From the NCBI GenBank assembly GCA_020698575.1, contig CM036252.1, forward strand, positions 27,171,206-27,235,205: 64,000 nt of DNA, given 5' to 3'. The position numbers and the translations under genes are program-made. This document shows positions 10,618 to 22,282 of the stretch, piece by piece (within the stretch, counting starts at the first letter, position 1; each line of letters opens with the position of its first letter). This stretch comes from Bostrychus sinensis. Its lineage: Eukaryota; Chordata; Actinopteri; Gobiiformes; Eleotridae. The notes beneath the pieces were generated by a model, which saw nothing but the letters and a program-made list of their open reading frames with translations, searched no databases and was not told the DNA's origin.

Positions 10618-11799
10618 GCAGCCACAAAAACTATACCACCGCCAAAGCATTACCTGAACACCAAAGTTCAGGTAACATCCAAAGATCAGGTAACATGACA
10701 AAATGTAGTAGAAGTTATGTTTTTAAATAGGTCTGGTCATATAGCTATCATACAGTGTTACTCTCCAATCCTACACTGAGTAATGGCACTGTCTGCATTG
10801 ACAGTGACTTTTGCCTTGCTCTCACAGCAGTCTCCTTGTTCTCTTCCCACAGCTCTATGAGATCAAACAGTCCTCCTGTTTTAATGTGGCTTAGCTCTGG
10901 TTCAGACACTGCTCCCAACTGGATACTCCTCAGCACTGGCACCTAAAGGCATCATAAACCACCTCCATGTTCAAACTCATACTGAAAAAAGACTACCTTT
11001 GTCCCACTGAAACAAGCACCAAGGGCAGAAAACGCAGACATTTATCTGGATGACACTTCCACCAACATCTCTGAGCAAAATGACTTTCTGGACATCATGG
11101 GGACTGTTACAATGTCACAGAATTTGTTCAAAAACCCAACTGTTTTACCTGGAAGTCCTAATGTAGCTTCTATTTTTCCTCAGCTTTCAAAAACACTCAT
11201 AAGTCAACTCTTAAAAAGCCAATTACTGATTCCATCTCTGTAATTAAAGACGTTCTTCTATGGTGACATTACCCAGAAACTCGTCTATTACTGAGAAATA
11301 TCAGAATTTATGTGTTTTTACGCCAAAGTACAAGCTTGAGCGTAATCAATTTCCTGACACATTAGTGAGCAGAGTTAAGTTTTTGATTGAAACTTGTTCT
11401 TATGTGTATGTGATTGCCATCTTAAACAGCTACAGTTGTACAGTAGTTAAATGGGGAAATGTATTCATAGCTTCTATACAGAAACATTTGAAGAGCGCAG
11501 ACCTCAGACCAAGTCATTGACCCTTTCTTAATATGGTAAAGATTTAGTGGCCAGACATAGATTTTAAGTTTAGGGGTAAATACTCTATCCATCCACGACA
11601 GCTTTATCTAAGAATAGCTGTGTTTCACCTTATATTAATGGAAAAAAACATTGAGAAAATAAAACCTTTATTCACAAAAGGTTTTCATGCTCACTTCAGT
11701 TCAGTTATTTTTTTATTTTTTATTTTTTTGTGTGTGTGCAAGAAACAGTTTATGGAAGTCTGACATAGCAAACATAAAACCCACATGACCATTGGCAAA
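10618..11799. other. Unclassified intergenic DNA
   Basis: No repeat termini or exon-like frame was recognised. An 86-codon plus-strand frame at 11260-11520 has no known similarity. Confidence 0.4.
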
Positions 11800-11945
11800 G
11801 TATGTCTGTGAAGACTCTCACTCATCCAGGCTAATTAAATCGCAACAAAAGGTTTAAAAAACAATCACCTGGACTTGGTTTTAAAGTTGAAGACGTTTCG
11901 CCTCTTATCCAAGAAGCTTTCTCAATTTATTGGCCAAGTGCTTAA
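11800..11945 (-). repeat. Retroelement fragment with hammerhead-like fold
   Basis: The stretch contains GAAGACGTTTCGCC and CTCTTATCCAAGAAGCTTT, a block common in teleost genomes. On the minus strand 11900-11917 forms a fully paired 6-bp stem with one wobble and a UGGAUA loop, followed by GAAAC-GUC, as in stem II and the core of a hammerhead ribozyme. Penelope-like retroelements are known to carry such ribozymes. The other half of the core, CUGANGA, reads UUGAGAA here, so the copy is probably inactive. Assignment to Penelope is inferred. Confidence 0.45.
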
Positions 11946-13184
11946 CGTATGGACAGTTGAGACTGTGAAAACAGAAATACTCCTAAAATGGCTTCTTGCT
12001 CCTTTAGCTAGGTTGCCAGCCCCACCCTGATCTGCTCAAACACCTTGTTGGAAATGCATCTAATTCGCATTTGTTTTGTTCTCTTCCTATGTGAACTTTG
12101 AAAAGTTTTGCATCATGTTAGGGTAGAAATCCGGCTATCATCTTCACACAGTGTTCCAAATACACATAAAAAGTATTAATCTGCTGCTTTACTGACCATA
12201 TGTGGTTGGTATTTGTGTTTTTGTGAGAGCTTTCATAATAAAATATTCCTAAACCAAAGTTTAGGAATGGATGCCCCAACCCGAGCAAAACTAGAAACAG
12301 GAAACTAAAACTGGCTCCAATTTAAATTAAATCAGGACTTGAACTGCAAAAGACTCCTGTGTACCACCAGAAGAGAGGTCTGCGTACCACCAATAGTGTC
12401 CGTATCACAGTTTGAGAACCAATGTCCTATAGCCTGTAGACCATTGTATTATTGGATGTATGTATTTTTTGTGTAAAACAGTGGGCTGAAGAATGTAATA
12501 CTGAAGTTCATAATTCCATGTCAAGCCCTTTACAAGTGCTTAGAGTTAACACACTCACATGCAAAGTATGTAAATGGTTGCCTACTATAAAGTTTAAAGG
12601 TTTTATGTCATCAACAAAACGTATGCCTAAATTGTAATAATCATACTAAAAAGACAAAAAGAGCTTTGATGCTGCTGTCTTCAGTACTTTTATCTGTAGA
12701 CACCAGTAAAAGGCATAGGAGTGCTTTTATCAGTATACTCCATGCCTGACATGGCCGTGAGGGTGCTGACTTCAAAGACCCCAGCGCCTGATCTCCGGTG
12801 CGTCCCGGGCCTCCTGCAGTGAACAGGCTCTCTGACTGCCGCGGGGCATTTCACACCGGTCTATATAAAGGTTATGATCAAGAGATAGATATAGACAATC
12901 ACCTGAAGGCCTCTGATCTGATGGAGAAGATACAGTATGTATAAGTTATGACCAGAGGAAGACTGATTGGTCAGGCAAGATGACAAAGATATGAGCAGTC
13001 ATGTAATTAAGATTATATTTGATTCCACAAACATACATAAGATAATAATAAGGTATTTAAAAAATGAAAATGAAATACAAATGTGGACTGGTTTTAAATT
13101 TTCCAATAAAGCTAGACCCAAAGTGGAAATCTTCTAATTCAGGGGTAAAAGCTCTATCCATTGTTACAGTAAAAATTCACTAAA
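11946..13184. other. Unclassified intergenic DNA
   Basis: No gene or repeat end was recognised. A short GC-rich patch lies at about 12770-12850 (GGTGCGTCCCGGGCCTCC) in otherwise AT-rich DNA. Confidence 0.4.
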
Positions 13185-13424
13185 ACTATTTCTTCCTTAG
13201 CCATTTACAGACTTTTCCTGAAAATTCCAGTCTCATATACAGTATATCTTAATTGGACTGTGCTCCTAGCTTGATTATTCCATCTAGCATGTTAAGTTTT
13301 TTGTTGTAAAGCAAGTCAATAGCACTTGGAGTTCACTCAAAGAATGATAATCAACAAGCAGCCCTCCACTATGATGCTGCCCCCATTGTAAGATAGGGCC
13401 AACATCAAGATGTACAATAGTTTC

Positions 13425-13612
13425 CAGTCTGGGGATCTTGTCACTGGAGTTGGTATCTTTGACCCTATCTCGCCACTGTACAGAATATCCCTTGATGCAG
13501 ATAATGTTTCAGATCCACACCAAAAATGAATGTCCCCTGACCTTTTCTGAAAATTTCTGTCCAATACTTTCACCCACCAACGCCAGCAAAAACACGCTCA
13601 TTGGTGGAGGTA
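13425..13612 (+). repeat. Dispersed repeat family B, copy 2
   Basis: It shows the same block order as the copy at 9595: GACCCTATCTCGCCACTG, GATCCACACCAAAAATG, CTGACCTTTTCTGAAAATTT and TTGGTGGAGGTAATAA at the end. A further fragment (CTTAGCCATTTACAGAC) lies just upstream at about 13190-13235. Confidence 0.7.
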
Positions 13613-13779
13613 ATAACTTGGTTACCTTGACAATTTTTTACATAAAAATCTGTCAGAAAAATGCATTCATTACTCATTGGCATTTTTCCAAAGTGCACAG
13701 GGGTTCAAGAGGGTTAAGAATGCGATAAATTGTGTTATGATCGCCATAAGGTTAACACATTTATTAGACCAAACATAGA

Positions 13780-14170
13780 GTTGTCTATTAGCAGTTCTTG
13801 ATAAACTGCTGCTGGATTTATCAGAGAGGCAACAGCTGAGCAGTTTGATTATTCTACTCACAAATAGACAAGACATTGTCTCTAACATGTATTCAGTGCA
13901 GTTTCCTGGACAACAGATGTATCCATTTAAAACAGTTTAGCTGTGAAAGCATTTTAAAGTCTTTCAATTTTTGCCTGTTATGATCGCTGCCAAGTTGCTA
14001 AGAAAGAAACAGTGTTGTCCAAAAATGTCAATTGAAATGCATTGTGGATAATAGATGAAATGGAGGCCCTTGTCTCAATACCCACACTATGCACTACACA
14101 CTTTGTTGAAGTACATGTTTTCTGAAAGTGCATGAAGTGCGTGAGTGCACAAGGGTGCAGGGGTTTAAAA
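13780..14170. repeat. Tandem duplication, unit 1
   Basis: This unit aligns with 14260-14700 through AAACTGCTGCTGGATTTATC, AAGTTGCTAAGAAA, CAGTGTTGT/CAGCGTTGT, GAAATGCATTGTGG and a GTGCATGAAGTGCGTGA block. Within it, at about 14067, GGCCCTTGTCTCAATACCC resembles the inverse of the TTGGGACAGGGCC seen at 14692 and 14760. Confidence 0.75.
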
Positions 14171-14259
14171 AGAAGAATTGGAACAGTCCACACTTGTTGG
14201 ACACTCGCGCTATGAAAGTCATGAGGTAAAAACATTACAATACAATAGAATACACAGTG

Positions 14260-14775
14260 CTGTCTTTTAGCGGTGCGTTTGCTAAACTGCTGCTGGATTT
14301 ATCTGAAAGTTAATAACAGTTGATAAGTGGATCGTTTTGTCACAGAAAGCTCACACATGTCTGTTTTAACAGTTGTTACCTGGACATTAGGCACATTCAT
14401 TTAAAATTTCAATCAGTTTGGGCTGTTAATGGATTACTTTTCATTTCTGACTGTTAACGCTCACTGCTAAGTTGCTAAGAAACAAACGCAGCGTTGTTCA
14501 AAAACATCACAATGAAATGGATTATGGGTAAAATACTTCAGCGAAGTCCGCTCTGATCCACATTTACTGGAAGTGCGCAGTGAAGTGCGTGACGAAGTGT
14601 GGTTCCAAACGAAGAGAATTGGGAAACACTACGCACTTGCGCCCCTCAGCGTGAGCGTGCATTTGAAGGGGACAAGGGTGCAAGTGCGAGTTTTGGGACA
14701 GGGCCAGTGTCTTTGAGAATGTTACATAGAACTGGGATAAACTACGCACTTGTGAGTATTGGGACAGGGCCTAGA
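14260..14775. repeat. Tandem duplication, unit 2, with TTGGGACAGGGCC ends
   Basis: Unit 2 starts 480 bp after unit 1 and is visibly diverged. It ends with two copies of TTGGGACAGGGCC (about 14692-14705 and 14760-14772) next to ACTACGCACTTGTGAG. Paired with the GGCCCTTGTCTCAA at 14067 these look like terminal inverted repeats of a DNA element rich in GTGCGTGA words; the class is not resolved. Confidence 0.65.
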
Positions 14776-16689
14776 ATGCGCAAAGACAAGCATAAATAAC
14801 ATTCTTCTACTGTCACGCAATGTTACTCATCTTAAAATGCATGAAAGCATATGTACACAATGACCAAGTGCTACTCTCATTGTACATAAATGTGCTTTCA
14901 GGACATGTAATATCAGAAGAGGAATGGTCTATTTGTCTCTCTCGCTAGGTTTTAATCGCAGCACTCTGAACTTTGACCCCAGTGCAGAGTCTTGATTGGA
15001 TAAACAGACCTCCACATGTGCCTCATGAGTTAGAGGTAAGGTCTCCAGGGAGGTCCCACGTGATGCAACCCAAAGAGAGTCCAATCTGTCTCAGTAACTG
15101 AATGTGACAATAGGACAGACTAACCACACACTGCTCACTGGGAGTTTGACTCTCCATAATGTAATGGACCTCGGTATTCACATTTTCAATCTGCTGGTGT
15201 TACTGGTCGACTGGCTTTAGGTTGGGGAAGACTGAAAGGTAATTTAAAGATGCTGTTAGTTGAATATAGGGCTACAGACGTTGTGACATGTATTTGTGAA
15301 GGAGTGACCTTGTAGGCAGCTGCATTTCAGGTACAAAAGCCCTGACGAGTATTTGGTGTATGCCACTTCTTTTATAACAATACATTTATGAACGATTGTC
15401 TTATCCTTTTTAGATACATTATTTTCACTTAATCAGTAATAATCTTCACCAAGTCTTCACTTGTATTAGTCATACTTGTGACAATTTTTTTAAATGCTTA
15501 ATTGAGGTAGGGTTTTCTATTGTTTATTTATAGGTATTATTTTCATAATGGTCACTATAGACCTCAAAAATTACACAACGAGAACTATGGAAAATGCAAT
15601 GGCACACTGTAAAGTTTCAAACTTGATTTTCTGATCTTTTAACCATGTTATGAATGAATATTTTGAGTGTCATACACATGTGCCCAACCCATACAGGCTT
15701 ACATGACACTTTCAACATTTATGAGAAAGATAATGCCATATAAACAATTACACAACAACATAATTACATTATTAATATTCTCACATTAACTGACAGGATA
15801 GAGCTCTTTGTCTGAGTGTCCATGCCCTCTCCATAAATATTGCTAAACCAAAAGTCAACAGTCAGCTCAACATATCATCAGAAAACCAAAAGTGTGGATT
15901 CTTAAACGATTATATAATGGACAATAAAACACAAAGTGAAATTCATCCTCAACTACAGCCAGGTCACGTTGTTTCCTCCTCAAAAAATACCCAGAGTATT
16001 TTCATTCACACGTTTGAGTAATTCTGTATGCTGAGATGCTGCCCTTCTCAGGAGCTGAAATGCCAAGTTTCACCAATTTACATAGCCTTCTCCTGGAAGC
16101 ACTCCTGCACAGTTTCTAAAATAGATACACTACTGTCACTATGAAGTAGTCAACTTATCTGTTAGCTTCATGTTGCCAATAGCCATGATAATTAGCCATT
16201 ATATCATGTTCTGTCCTGACAAACAAAATCAAAACACCAGAATCTGTATTTAAGTGACGCAGTGTGAACAAGGCCTTAGAGTCACCAATTTATCCAGAGA
16301 ATCCACAGTAGCATGGAAAAGACAAATACAAAGATCAAGGTTGAACAGCAAAACTATTGCTCCCATGACCAAAACTGGGACAGGATAACCAATCACTCTA
16401 AAATCAGTCATGTTCCAAACCAATAATGTCAATATTTAAAACCCTTTACCATTCTGAAGCCATTACAGCAAGTATGTTATTTCTTCACTCACCTGAGCTG
16501 TTCCAGTTTGCCTCTAACTACAACTCCAATCAATCTTAACTCATCCAAATCAATACTAACACTGTAGAAGCATGTAAACAGATTTATTACCTCTCCCGCT
16601 GTGATTAATAGCAGAGCAATGACAGTGCAAACAACTTTAACCGATTTATGCATTTTATCATCTTCCACCAACCGTTTCACCATATCCAA
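14776..16689. other. Unclassified AT-rich DNA
   Basis: No element or gene was recognised. A short piece near 16000-16030 (CATTCACACGTTTGAGTAAT) resembles the interior of family A but is too short to call. Confidence 0.4.
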
Positions 16690-17280
16690 GTCTGCGGATG
16701 CCTTTCAGAAGCCCCAGGGAGGCAGAGCTCGCAGTAAGTGGGCCGCGATAACACTGCGAATCCAGCCATTTTCCCATAAGGCCTTGCAAGCTCCTTTACA
16801 TCTCCTAATCATCTGTCACCCCAGAGATACCAACCGCCCACGTTCTGCCTGGCTTCGGCTCCAATTCACCAAGGCAATGAGAGAAACGTTGCTTATCTCG
16901 ACACTGAAAAAAGATGCTTGTATCATTGTTTAAAAAAAAAGCATCGTAAACTTGAAGGGCATCTAGGATCTTAATAAATAAACAGCAGCTGGGACAGATC
17001 TTAAAAGTTGAAATGCCGCAATCAGCTTTATAGGCTTGTAAACTCATTCATCTATCTTGGGGCATGGGGTAAGCTTTACAGCAGCCATTTGTGCAGCGTG
17101 CAGGCCCCGTGCTATTAATATCTGGAGGGACAGAGGATGCCATTAGAAGTGAGTTGGGAGGGAATCTGACCCGTAGCAAGCAGAGGTTGGAATTGGTGGC
17201 AGGAGAAAAAAAAATTGAAATTGAGAAGAAGTCGTTTTTGGGCAGTCTGGGCTTATCCACGTGTCACGGGAAGAGAACTG
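16690..17280. other. Repeat-free, GC-richer block, possible conserved non-coding element
   Basis: The composition is balanced and no repeat signature was seen. A GTAAGT at 16734-16739 would make a splice donor, but neither the frame before it (16601-16933) nor its residues look like a real exon. I infer possible conserved non-coding DNA. Confidence 0.25.
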
Positions 17281-17668
17281 GATGTTGTATAGAGTTTGCT
17301 TTGTTTTGACATCGAAAAGGTTCTGATGCAAGGATTGCCGCCTTCGTCTTGTACAAGTGTGACATGGAGTTATGCTTTTTATAGATTGGTGGAAGATTAT
17401 TCTTCAACAACAGATTTTTTATCAACTGCCAACTTGTATTGTGAGAGAACACCTTGGATGAGCAGTGAAAATGACAATGGCATCAAATCTTGCTAGGTTG
17501 GCTTCAAATTGTGAAGTAAAATCAAGTTGGTGCAGGGTTTGTAAGGGAGAGAAAGGTTACAGAAATTAATAGTGAAGATATTATGCATTATTATTATTGA
17601 ATTAAGTCATCACTTAGTGCAAATTGTTTTTAGAACAACTGCAATGCTGATGCTGATCTGCAATTGGT

Positions 17669-17976
17669 TAAGATATACTTTATTGTCACCATTGGGAAAT
17701 TTGTTCTCTGCATTTGACCCATCCTTCAATGCCACTGGGGCAACCTATCAGGAGCAGCGAGGGGGACCCTTCTCCAGATCTAAGTCAGGATCCTTGTCAG
17801 CTGGAGGATTACCCTACTGTGCATGTTTTAGGTTGATTGGGTAAACCGGAGTACCCAGGGATAACCCTACCAGACAATCAGACTCCACATAGAAAGGGGC
17901 AACACTGTCCAGGATTCAAACCCAGGACCTTCTTGCTGTGAGGCAAGAGTGCTAACCATTTTGCCATGGTGCAGCT
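17669..17976 (-). repeat. tRNA-derived SINE (family S1 head) with TTTATTGTC tail
   Basis: Read on the minus strand, the head near 17976 has an A-box-like CATGGCAAAATGGTTAGCAC and, about 35 bp on, a good B box GGGTTTGAATCC. GCCTCACAGCAAGAAGGTCC lies between them. The distal part (17669-17760) ends in GACAATAAAGTATATC, which differs from the GAATGAA tail of the 9196 copy, so two SINE subfamilies share a head or the tail is a separate LINE fragment. Confidence 0.78.
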
Positions 17977-19608
17977 CCGATTATGGCTCTGTGTATGTGT
18001 ATATGGGCACACAGCAGCTACTTTGATCAACTGATTTTAATAGTAGCATATCAAAAATAGAAAAAAAAAAAGACTAACCCATGCTGTTCCATTGGCCTGA
18101 CACTGTTGGTCTATGCTGTTAAGTGCTTCTCATCACTAGACCAATGCTATGACTAATGAAAAGAAAAAAGTATAGTACAGCACTGCATGCAATACAAACC
18201 GACAGCTAATGTTTGGTCCAAATTGGTTCACATAATAGGACACATCTACAACCTCTATAGTTACTTCTACAATATATAATGGTGGATCAACAAGCTGTTT
18301 TCGGCATCATGTCACTTCACTGAAAAAAAAATCACACAGGAGAATAAACCAGATTATTGTACATTTAAGTCATATCTGAAAATTTGTCAATTTTGTAAAA
18401 AGAGAGATGAAACAATGAGAAGCAAGCAAATGTTAGCAACAATATATACCTACAAAAACATACAATAACAACAGCAGTGCAAATATGTTCGTCCAGACAG
18501 GGCCCTGAAATTGTTATATACCTTTTTTGACAGAATAAGAGTTTAATGATTTGTAGAGTATTCCAGATACTCACCGATGGCGATACCAAAATTTTATGTG
18601 ATAGGCAAAAATTTCAATTCAACAACCCTAATGATTAAAGAATTACAAGGTTCAGGTCTTACTCCACTGATGTAGCTAGGGCTACACCAGAGCCAAAACA
18701 GATTTAAACTGTGACTAAAGGTAGGACTAAAGAGGTCTGAAGTATGACGGAATGGACAATTATTATTATATACTAAGATTAAATGTCTAGCAGAAGACCT
18801 TTACTTTATTTTGGTACACATACTATTGTAATATATTGTGAACCTGTACTTGCAGATAGATCTCAAGTTCCAACAGTGCAAAACAAAAATGGCATCCTCA
18901 CACCTCCTCCTACTGAACTTTAGAAAAGTTGGACTGAACAATACAAGGAGGAGAGTCCAGGACTAACTTTGTTTCCAGATCACTTGAGAGCCTTATGCGA
19001 TGATGGCTGGTCTGTGCTGAATCATTTAAACAGATGAAAGTGTACACTTTCTAACCAACTACAATAGACTGTCTGCACAGAGCCTCACAGTGGACAAATC
19101 CAATTTATTTGAGTTCACTTTTATTGTCCTGCTTCTTTCAAATCCTCAGGTGAACTTAGTTCGCTTGAGTTCCTGAAGGACAGCCCCATTAGAAGTGAAA
19201 AAAAAAAGCGCAAGTGTATTCTATGGTAATCATTTATCCGCTTTATCACCTCCACACTGCACATTCACAATTACACAGTGGAATAATGAGTCATTTGATG
19301 TTGTCGGAGATCAACGGCCTGTGCGCTCTTAAAGGGAACGGACCCATGAAAAGATTCAGTCTGTTAAAAATGTTGGATGAAACCATAGTACTTCGTCATG
19401 GTAGTGGGCAAAAAGGGTCAGTGCTGAGCTGGTGAACACAATGGAGCATATTTTTGTAAGAATTATTGTTGAAGTGCAGGACAGATATTTTTCTTAACAC
19501 TCCTAAATCTTCCCATTTACTATCCTCCCAGGAATTGTGTCTGTTTTTACTGTTTTTCTTTCTTTTTCATTCCACCCTTTTAGAGAACTTGTTTCCAACA
19601 CATTAAAG
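17977..19608. other. Unclassified AT-rich DNA
   Basis: No repeat termini or gene was recognised. Short A-runs occur near 18060 and 19199. Confidence 0.4.
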
Positions 19609-19644
19609 CCCCCCCCCACACACACACACACACACACACACACA
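19609..19644. repeat. C-run followed by (CA)n microsatellite
   Basis: Nine C residues are followed by 14 CA units. Confidence 0.97.
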
Positions 19645-20686
19645 GCGTATTCAGCTCTTGAGAAGGGTGGCAACTCGTAATATATGATTATTCAAATATG
19701 CGTGAATAAAACATAATACTACTCCCCTATGCTTTAGTGGAAGAAACAACATTATAACATGGTAAAAAGCTAGGAGAAGTCGATCGTAATAGGGGACCTT
19801 TGAGATACAACTGGCACACCATGGTCTGCAACTTTATCTACAAAAAAAAAAAAAAAGACAACAACTGGTGGCCTCAGAAAACTTTAACACACAAAGAAAG
19901 ACTGATAATGTGTACTCCACTTACTGTGTGAAAGTGGCCTTGCAGGTTTTATTAATAAGTATTGCTATTTAAAACAGTCTTTTGTTCACTTGTTCTACAC
20001 GGTTCTGTAGAACAAGTTCTGACAGTTTCAAGCTGAGATAATGTTCAAAGTCTGACAGGTATTGTATGCACATTGAAAAACTTAAGTCTGACTCATATTG
20101 TTAAACTGACTGCAAAAAGTTAAATCAGGGACTTCTAATACAAGTGCATTTAAAACGGCAATATGTGTCCGCGCTCTACAGAATTTGTGTTCTGTTTGTA
20201 GAAGCAGAACTGCACAGAAATGATTCCCTGTGTCGCTACTGCTTCTGCATCATGGGCCATTTGTTGACAAAGTAAAGACAACAGATGGAGAATAAATCAG
20301 CTACTTTTGCTAGAGATTTTAGACACTCGCCTGATATACTGTATGTCATATTGTTTAATTTTGGCTTACAGTGGTCATACCACAGACACCTGCGACAAAT
20401 ATATGACAGTGTTAAAAACCTTTGCCAATTGTAACACATTATATTGCTCAATATAACACTCAGGTTGCCACTCACTAATACTGCTTGTTTTATCGCTGAT
20501 GATGTGCTTTTCTATTCTGTATTCTGGGTGGTTGATGTGACGCACACTTCTTTCATAATCAGCTGAAAAGTTTAGCTAAATAATATTTTTCCTCCTCTAA
20601 AATTCTGTCATTCTAGGGCTTGCTAAAAAACCTTTAAATAAGTTGTAATAATAAGTGGCTTTTAATTTTTATTTTAAACTACAAAA
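19645..20686. other. Unclassified DNA with one short perfect hairpin
   Basis: At 19988-20017 an 11-bp arm ACTTGTTCTAC is followed by an 8-bp loop and the exact inverse arm. Nothing else was recognised, apart from an A-run near 19842. Confidence 0.4.
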
Positions 20687-21269
20687 TGTCTTGCGGTGTG
20701 ACTGTAGCATTTTTAAATTACAAAATACAAACATTTCCAAAACTCAAAGTCACTGGTATCTGGGACAGTTCATAAAATTTGGTATATTGTCAAATATTTG
20801 TACTTTACTAAAACAACACTTTTAACTCCGCTTCTACAATAATAATTAAAATAAGTTTAAGGTAATCAAAATTTTGTCCTGCAGAGTGACAAGAAAAATC
20901 AGGTTTTTAGCAGTTAGCTGCAACAAATCCTATATATAACCATCTATCATGTATAGACCAGACAGAGCTCTGGAGTTAAGATTGTGAGCTAAAGGCCATC
21001 AGGAACTGTTATTTGATTATTACTTTAACTAAAATCCTAATTTTCTCAAAAACTGTTAACGTCTGCCTGTTTGGTGTCCTGCGGTGTGATTGCTGTATTT
21101 TCCACAAAATAAAATTCTATTTGTTTAAAATAATTTTCCTTGGATGGGATACAGATATATGTAAAAAGTTATCACAATAAGCATGTTAAATAATTTATGA
21201 TAAGAATTTAAATCACCAAACGGTGATTAATGTCCTGCAGTGTGACAGAAAAAGTCACACCACAGGACA
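20687..21269. repeat. Degenerate tandem array marked by a recurring 16-mer
   Basis: Versions of TGTCCTGCGGTGTGAC start at 20687, 20875, 21075 and 21231 (spacings 188, 200 and 156 bp). An inverted version lies at 21254-21269, making a 16-bp stem (14 of 16 matching) with a 7-bp loop against the last direct copy. The DNA between them is AT-rich with recurring AAAATTT and ACAAAAT words. It looks like an old array of units of about 190 bp, or a DNA element with repeated subtermini. Confidence 0.6.
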
Positions 21270-22274
21270 ATGTCAAATACTGTAAAAATAACAGTTATGC
21301 TTAAAATTATAATTCAGAATTGCAAATTTAAATTTTGAAAGGACACGTCCACTCCTTTGGTCCAACTCCTGTCTTTTGTTCTTTGCGGCGCTGTCCTTGG
21401 TGCTACTCTCCAACCCACCAATTCAGCCCTGGCATGTCTTCCACAGAAGACCTTCCAAAAGCTTCTGCCGTCTTATCACCTTTCTTTGTTGCAAGGAAGC
21501 ACATTTGAATTAACTATGGCCCTACGTTTGCTCCTTGTCCTTAGCTTAAACCCATTCGGCGAAAAGTAGCTGGTCATCTCATTTGTGTAATTACATTAAA
21601 ACCTACTTGCTTCCTCATTGGGTAAGTCCGAATATAATGCCTGGAATTTGCCGACAGCGTGCATTTTTTTTTTTTTTTTTCTGCCCTGTGAAGTAATAAG
21701 ATAAGAGAGTTGTTGGCGCGAAATCAAAAGGAACATCACCTGATAGATAGCGGGATGAATCCTCCAGTGGGACTCGTAAAGGGAATCAGACGGAGACATG
21801 AAGAGGCTAAATAACAGCGGTGCGTGTCAGGCAAAGATCAAACAGCGCAGAAGGACTAAATGAGTAATGAGTGACTGATGAAACGCAAGCAGATAAAAGT
21901 ACAGAGAAGATTAGGACTGTGATGTATCAATGCGGGACAGGGACAGGAGAGTCACCTAGAATCAAATGCTCTGGTACAGTAAGTGAAAAGAGAAAGCTGG
22001 CTGTGGAGGTTAAGTGGATTCCATCACTGAAATTCTGTCTAAATCATGCAGTTTTTAGGGAGTAGCCACCTGAAAAGTAGCCTGGGCAATCATCTGAATT
22101 CTTATTCTTACAAATAATAGCCAATCAACACATAGCACAATAGCAGTTGCATAGACATTTACGGTTATGAATGTTTACGTATGAAGTAGGGTTAGATGGT
22201 CTGAATTTGACCCACTGCAGAAATTTACGGACCCCCCTGCCTGATTTTGTCAAACATTCAGTCTAGTTTTATGC
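21270..22274. other. Unclassified DNA with an 18-bp poly-T
   Basis: A T-run lies at 21664-21681. No repeat ends or credible gene were recognised. A short 70-codon frame at 21357-21569 begins with a hydrophobic stretch but resembles nothing known. Confidence 0.4.
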
Positions 22275-22282
22275 ATGGCCAC

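Noticed and set aside
10307..10730. Overlapping frames of 76 and 95 codons inside the hAT element at 9863
   Set aside because: They do not look like a hAT transposase (no BED finger or dimerisation motif seen).
20687..21269. CRISPR-like array
   Set aside because: The repeats are short, degenerate and spaced 150-200 bp apart in vertebrate DNA with no cas genes.
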